Source: Conidiobolus incongruus B7586 (Eukaryota > Entomophthoromycota > Entomophthoromycetes > Entomophthorales > Conidiobolaceae). From it: a DNA stretch of 13,499 bases. This document shows, piece by piece, positions 9,963-13,499 of the stretch (the first letter of the stretch is position 1; the number at the start of each line of letters is the position of its first letter). Below the pieces are notes generated by a model. It saw only the letters and a program-made list of their open reading frames with translations. It was not told where the DNA came from and searched no databases. The position numbers were made by a program, and so were the translations under genes. The DNA lies in the NCBI GenBank assembly GCA_000697335.1, contig JNEM01015031.1, positions 1 through 13,499 on the forward strand, in the 5' to 3' direction.

Positions 9963-10603
9963 TTATGACTTTTCGTTTATGACTCCTTGTTCAATGAAAA
10001 CAAATAAAAGGTCATTATCAACATTACCAATATAAATGTCGCCATCATCACATTTTCCATTAGCAGTTAAACGAGTTAAACTCTCCCCTCCCATCTTGTG
10101 AGCTGGATATGTATTTCCCCAAAATTTGAAAGTAGTATATTTCACCAGTTTAAGTGCCTTTCGGTATTCTCCTATACCTGCAAAACAGAGTGGTACAGAG
10201 CCTGGTTGAATATGTGTACCTCTCATTCCCAAATACGTATAAATATGATTGTTTCTTATTTTATCATAAAAAACGAAGAATTGTCCTTTTTTCGATTAAG
10301 ACATGAGTAGTATCGGTATCGGTGGAAACTCGGTCTTTATGTAATGTTTTGTAAATCAAAATTTTGGTCTTCCAATATAGTACCCCTTTTTTCCCAACGT
10401 AATATAATTGGCCACCATGCGCCTTCATACTTCTTGAATGCTCATAATCTGTAATATTTTCCACTCACAAATTCCTGAATGGATCCGTAACTTAGAAACA
10501 AATCATGACAAGCTGGCCCTTTAATAGATGCTTTGTCAATTGTTTTGTCATCTGCGTTTATACAGTATTGGTAAATATAGCATAATAATGCTAGCAATTT
10601 CAT
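9963..10603 (-). pseudogene. Broken gene for an unrecognised secreted protein (about 212 residues)
   Basis: A GC-richer stretch on the minus strand reads as one protein spread over three frame segments, so it has about two breaks. The start at 10603 gives a classical signal peptide: MK, then a hydrophobic LLALLCYIYQY, and a likely cleavage after INA. The middle part has GGQLYYVGKKGVLYW; the last part has GDIYIGNVDNDLLFVF and ends at 9963 in a short acidic/polar tail. Single Cys residues (PACHD, PLCFAG, GKCDDG) could form disulfides in the mature protein. The rich, non-repetitive amino-acid composition and continuity of style across the segments argue for genuine former coding sequence. I do not recognise the family and assign no function. 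The breaks could be real decay or homopolymer-type assembly errors, so a living gene is not excluded. A minus-strand TATATGAG near 10653-10660 is a possible TATA element. Confidence 0.6.
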
Positions 10604-10809
10604 TTCGTTTTAACTCTTGACATTTAGAGATCTTGTGTTATAGATGCATTTGCTCATATACCCTTAATTATTACTTATTCTTTTACGATCCTTGTATTCG
10701 TTCAATAATTCAGTCTTTCACAGGTGCTTTTTGTTTGAAAGTGCTTCTTTCTATCTGAGTATTGTTCTCTTGGTTATGATTGCTCCCAGTAATTTTATTG
10801 TCGATTGAA
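10604..10809 (-). promoter_or_regulatory. Relatively GC-rich 5' flank of the secreted-protein relic
   Basis: The sequence stays richer in G and C for about 200 nt upstream of the relic start before dropping back to AT-rich DNA near 10810. It has no open frame in continuity with the relic, so it most likely holds the former promoter and 5' UTR, including the TATATGAG noted with the gene. An additional upstream exon cannot be excluded. Confidence 0.35.
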
Positions 10810-12237
10810 AGATTTAAATACAAAATATATTTTAGGAATTCTCAAATAGAACTGATATATTTAATAGTTTAGAGTTAGAGGCTATATTATATAGTAAAAC
10901 ACCCTATAGGTTATATTTTTATCTTTTCAACAAACTATCAAAATTGGTCCTGTAATTATTAGCATTGTCTCTTTTATAAACTAATTTAATAACTCCTTGA
11001 CAGAAGAAGGTTCAATATACAATATGATAGAGCTGTAAACTAATACAATAAATATGAAGTTGGCTTGATTTGCATATTAATTTAAAAAAATAATATACTT
11101 TCTATATAAAATATATTTGAAAATGAATATATTCTCAAAATTATCAATTTATTAGTAAATATCATACCTTTAATTCATATAAATTGAGGTTCATATCAAG
11201 TAAATAATATAACAATGAATTTTTACATTTATACAACATTATATTTAAATATCAGATATAATTTGAAATTTGATTAAATCAATATATTTTTCTTATAAGT
11301 TCCTAATATTCCATTCAAAAAAGATTTTACAATAAAATGGCTATTATTGAGTTAATATTCAACTAGTGTTACATGCAAATATTTTGATAATAAAGCCACT
11401 TCTATGATGTCATTGGATATTGACATTACTCTTAATTCACTTATATATTATAAAGCCTCATTAACCATCCATAACTTTTATCTTAGTATTGATCAACTTT
11501 AACCCCTTAGAAGGTGAGTCATAATCCATGAATTATCTTTGAAATATAACCTTAGTTGAGAGCACTATAATAAATAACCTTTTTTCATCACAAATCCATC
11601 AATTACTTAAATCTTTAAGTTATCACTTATTAATTGATAATTAAGTCAAAAACCAAGATAATATTAAAACTTTCAGATCTTTGGTTAGCAACATTATCGA
11701 TACTTATGATTTTTAAGCAATCCAAGTTATAATTTCAATATTCTTGCCTTTTGATACATCCAACAATCATAATATCTAATTTTTTACCTAATTATTGATA
11801 TTGAGTTTTGACTCATTGTTAACACTAATCAAAATTCAGATAATTTATATAAACTTGAAAAATAATAAATTATAACCAATATTGACCAAATTTAAAAAAA
11901 AATTTAAAATCATATTCAAATAAAAATCTTTATTATTTAATATATATTATTTATTAATTTTATAATGATATATTAAAATAATGACAAATTCATAGATTAT
12001 TTCAATTTTTCTTTTTTATGTACTAATATTAACAAAATACCAAATATTAATTAAAGTTAGCAATCAAATACTTTAAATAATACTTATATAATAAACTGAA
12101 CAAATTAGTTCAACAATTGGAAATATTCAGGTATACTCTTCAAATATATATTAATTAATTTTTATTTTCTTATTAAAAGGGTAAAATTTTTCATTCAATT
12201 GTCACAGCTTATATTAATAAAAATTTGAAAAATTTTT
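10810..12237. other. AT-rich spacer, nothing recognised
   Basis: About 1.4 kb with only short frames. A slightly less AT-rich patch near 11390-11800 was read on both strands and gave no convincing protein; the longest forward stretch there is about 33 residues (SLDIDITLNSLIYYK...). Leading up to 12237 the DNA becomes extremely AT-rich and joins the 5' end of mariner copy D. Confidence 0.55.
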
Positions 12238-12880
12238 TAGTATTATAAAATTAACAAAATAGGAAATTTTTTAATTTTTTATTTTTCAAACTTATTATTA
12301 ATTTTAAATAAAAATATATATATATATAACAAATAAGAAAATATATTTATAGTTTTTGATTAAAAAAATAATTTATTAAAAATAATTTTTTAATTTAATT
12401 ATATTCAAATTAAATAATAATCATCAAAAGTTTTTTATTTTAATATTAATATAATTAAACCATAAATCCTATAAAATTATTTAAAATTAATAAACAGCTT
12501 TTAGTAATGAAATATTATCTAAATTAATAATTTACAACTTGGTAAAATATTTTAAAACTAAAAAAAAATTATTTAAAACTTAATAAAATTTAAAAGATTA
12601 ATTTTAACTGTTATTCTTTTAATTATAAATAAAATTAAAAATTTATACTAAAAAATATCCTCTTATTTTAATTAAAGAATTATTAAAATATTTTAATATT
12701 AGTTATATTAGTATTTTATATATATTAAAATTTAAATTAAAATTAATTAATAAAAATATATAATAGATATTTTATAGTTTAATCAAAACTTAAAAAAAAA
12801 CTAGAATAGCTATTATTACATAAAATTTACTAAGATATAACTAGAAACTAATTTTTTTCAATGAATTACTATACATTAAC
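12238..12880 (+). mobile_element. Mariner-like DNA transposon, copy D (5' half only, decayed)
   Basis: The 5' end at TAGTATTATAAAATTAAC matches the terminal repeats of B and C, and the following 600 or so bases are collinear with them: a TA run at about 12314-12328, the leader, then a decayed helix-turn-helix stretch (ELLKYFNIS near 12675). Similarity fades near 12880, around the place of the first catalytic motif. The DDE core and the 3' terminal repeat are absent, so D is a truncated copy. It looks more eroded than C. Its orientation is the same as A, B and C. Confidence 0.75.
12314..12329. repeat. (TA)n run inside the mariner copy D 5' region
   Basis: Third instance of the element-internal TA run, at the same relative place as in copies B and C. 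Confidence 0.6.
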
Positions 12881-13100
12881 CTATAAAAATAAGTTATAAA
12901 ATCAAAAAGATTTATATTTTTACTAATAACTTAATTCATATTTAATGAAATAAATTTAAATTAAATAATTAAAATCTATTATATTTATTAAATATATATT
13001 ATTAAATGATGATATTTAGTTATTAATTGGTTAAAATATAGACCTTTAAATTTTATTTAAGATAAATTATAAATTTGTAGATTTTTAGTAATGAAAAAAA
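12881..13100. other. AT-rich junction between mariner D and Tc1 element E
   Basis: Similarity to the mariner family has ended and the Tc1 transposase stop has not been reached. The 3' terminal repeat of element E should lie in the right part of this stretch, but I cannot place its end without a second copy. Confidence 0.45.
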
Positions 13101-13499
13101 TTAAAACTTAATGTATTTATCTTTAACTTTTCTAACTTCTTTAAGTTTATAAAGTATAGAGTGAATTAACTTCTTGTATTATAAAAGGTTAATTTTGTTC
13201 TATGTTTCTTAAATATATTTTTAAAGTTAATTTAAATTTTTTATTGTAGGGAAAACTTTAATAGCTTTTTTTAACTAATTTTAAAGGTATTTAATTAGGT
13301 TAAGATTAAAAAATTAAAAAAACCATTTTATAACTATTATTTTGTTATTTTTAAATTATTTGGTAATAAAAGCTATATTATAATAAATAATATTATCTTA
13401 TTAAAAAATAATATTAGATTTGTTTAACTTATTTTATTCAATAGTTTTTTTTTGAATTTATTATTTAAAATACTTTAAAATATTTTAACATTAATATAC
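13101..13499 (-). mobile_element. Tc1-like (DD34E) transposon fragment, C-terminal half of transposase, decayed
   Basis: On the minus strand, a decayed reading from the right edge to the stop at 13101-13103 matches the C-terminal half of Tc1-type transposases. It has DN (13392-13397, preceded by a stop where QDN is expected), then NNKIIVIKW and FNLNLIKYL in the place of the usual SPDLNPIENLW. KLIHSILYKLKEV and a tail KDKYIKF follow, where the family has a KGGYTKY-like end. Counting from the conserved Asp, the third catalytic position (Glu, now Lys) comes after 34 residues, as in DD34E elements. The changes seen (Glu to Lys, Asp to Asn, Pro to Leu/Phe, Gln to stop) are all explicable by C-to-T or G-to-A. 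The N-terminal half lies beyond the window. It is a different family from A-D (DD34D mariner) and lies in the opposite orientation. Confidence 0.72.

Noticed and set aside
10098-10310. 70-residue open frame on the plus strand
   Set aside because: It lies opposite the secreted-protein relic, whose signal peptide and continuous protein style make the minus strand the better reading.
10444-10464. A 20-nt GTGAGT...ACAG intron in the secreted-protein relic (minus strand)
   Set aside because: It is far shorter than the 56-57 nt introns of the thiolase gene, and its removal does not bring the following segment into frame.
10880-10920. AGTAAAACACCCTATAGG as a pogo/Fot-type terminal repeat
   Set aside because: No matching inverted copy is visible within a plausible distance and no transposase reading lies nearby.
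11390-11800. Slightly less AT-rich patch as a decayed gene
   Set aside because: Both strands give only short frames without recognisable motifs or consistent protein-like composition.

Overview
The window looks like eukaryotic nuclear DNA from a very AT-rich genome, most likely fungal. Three things point that way: one intact gene with two short GT-AG introns (57 and 56 nt), a peroxisomal-type thiolase, and mariner/Tc1 transposon copies decayed mainly by C-to-T and G-to-A changes, as repeat-induced point mutation (RIP) would leave them. Balanced codon use in the gene and tiny introns would suit an early-diverging (Mucoromycota-like) fungus, but that placement is an inference of low certainty.

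Layout, left to right. 1-1087: a mariner copy (A) cut by the left edge. 1088-4200: AT-rich DNA with no gene that I can support. 4273-5642 (+): a complete three-exon gene for an SCP-x/SCP2-type 3-ketoacyl-CoA thiolase of 418 residues, with a TATA-like box upstream and a candidate poly(A) signal downstream. 5746-6409: AT-rich spacer. About 6410-6850: a GC-richer relic of unidentified coding DNA, probably minus strand. 7096-9714: a mariner copy (B) split by a second mariner copy (C, 8036-9338), which landed at a TA inside B's catalytic HDN motif. 9963-10603 (-): a broken gene for an unrecognised secreted protein of about 212 residues, with a relatively GC-rich upstream flank. 10810-12237: AT-rich spacer. 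12238 to about 12880: the 5' half of a fourth mariner copy (D). About 13100 to the right edge (-): the C-terminal half of a transposase from a different family, a Tc1-type DD34E element (E).

The only gene that looks functional is the thiolase. It should act alone in peroxisomal thiolytic cleavage of branched or sterol-derived 3-ketoacyl-CoAs. Nothing around it forms a pathway with it; the rest is a graveyard of transposons and gene relics. The main biological stories are the nested transposition, the transition-type decay of the transposons beside an undamaged gene, and an unidentified secreted-protein relic. I found no CRISPR array, rRNA, tRNA or prokaryotic signal.
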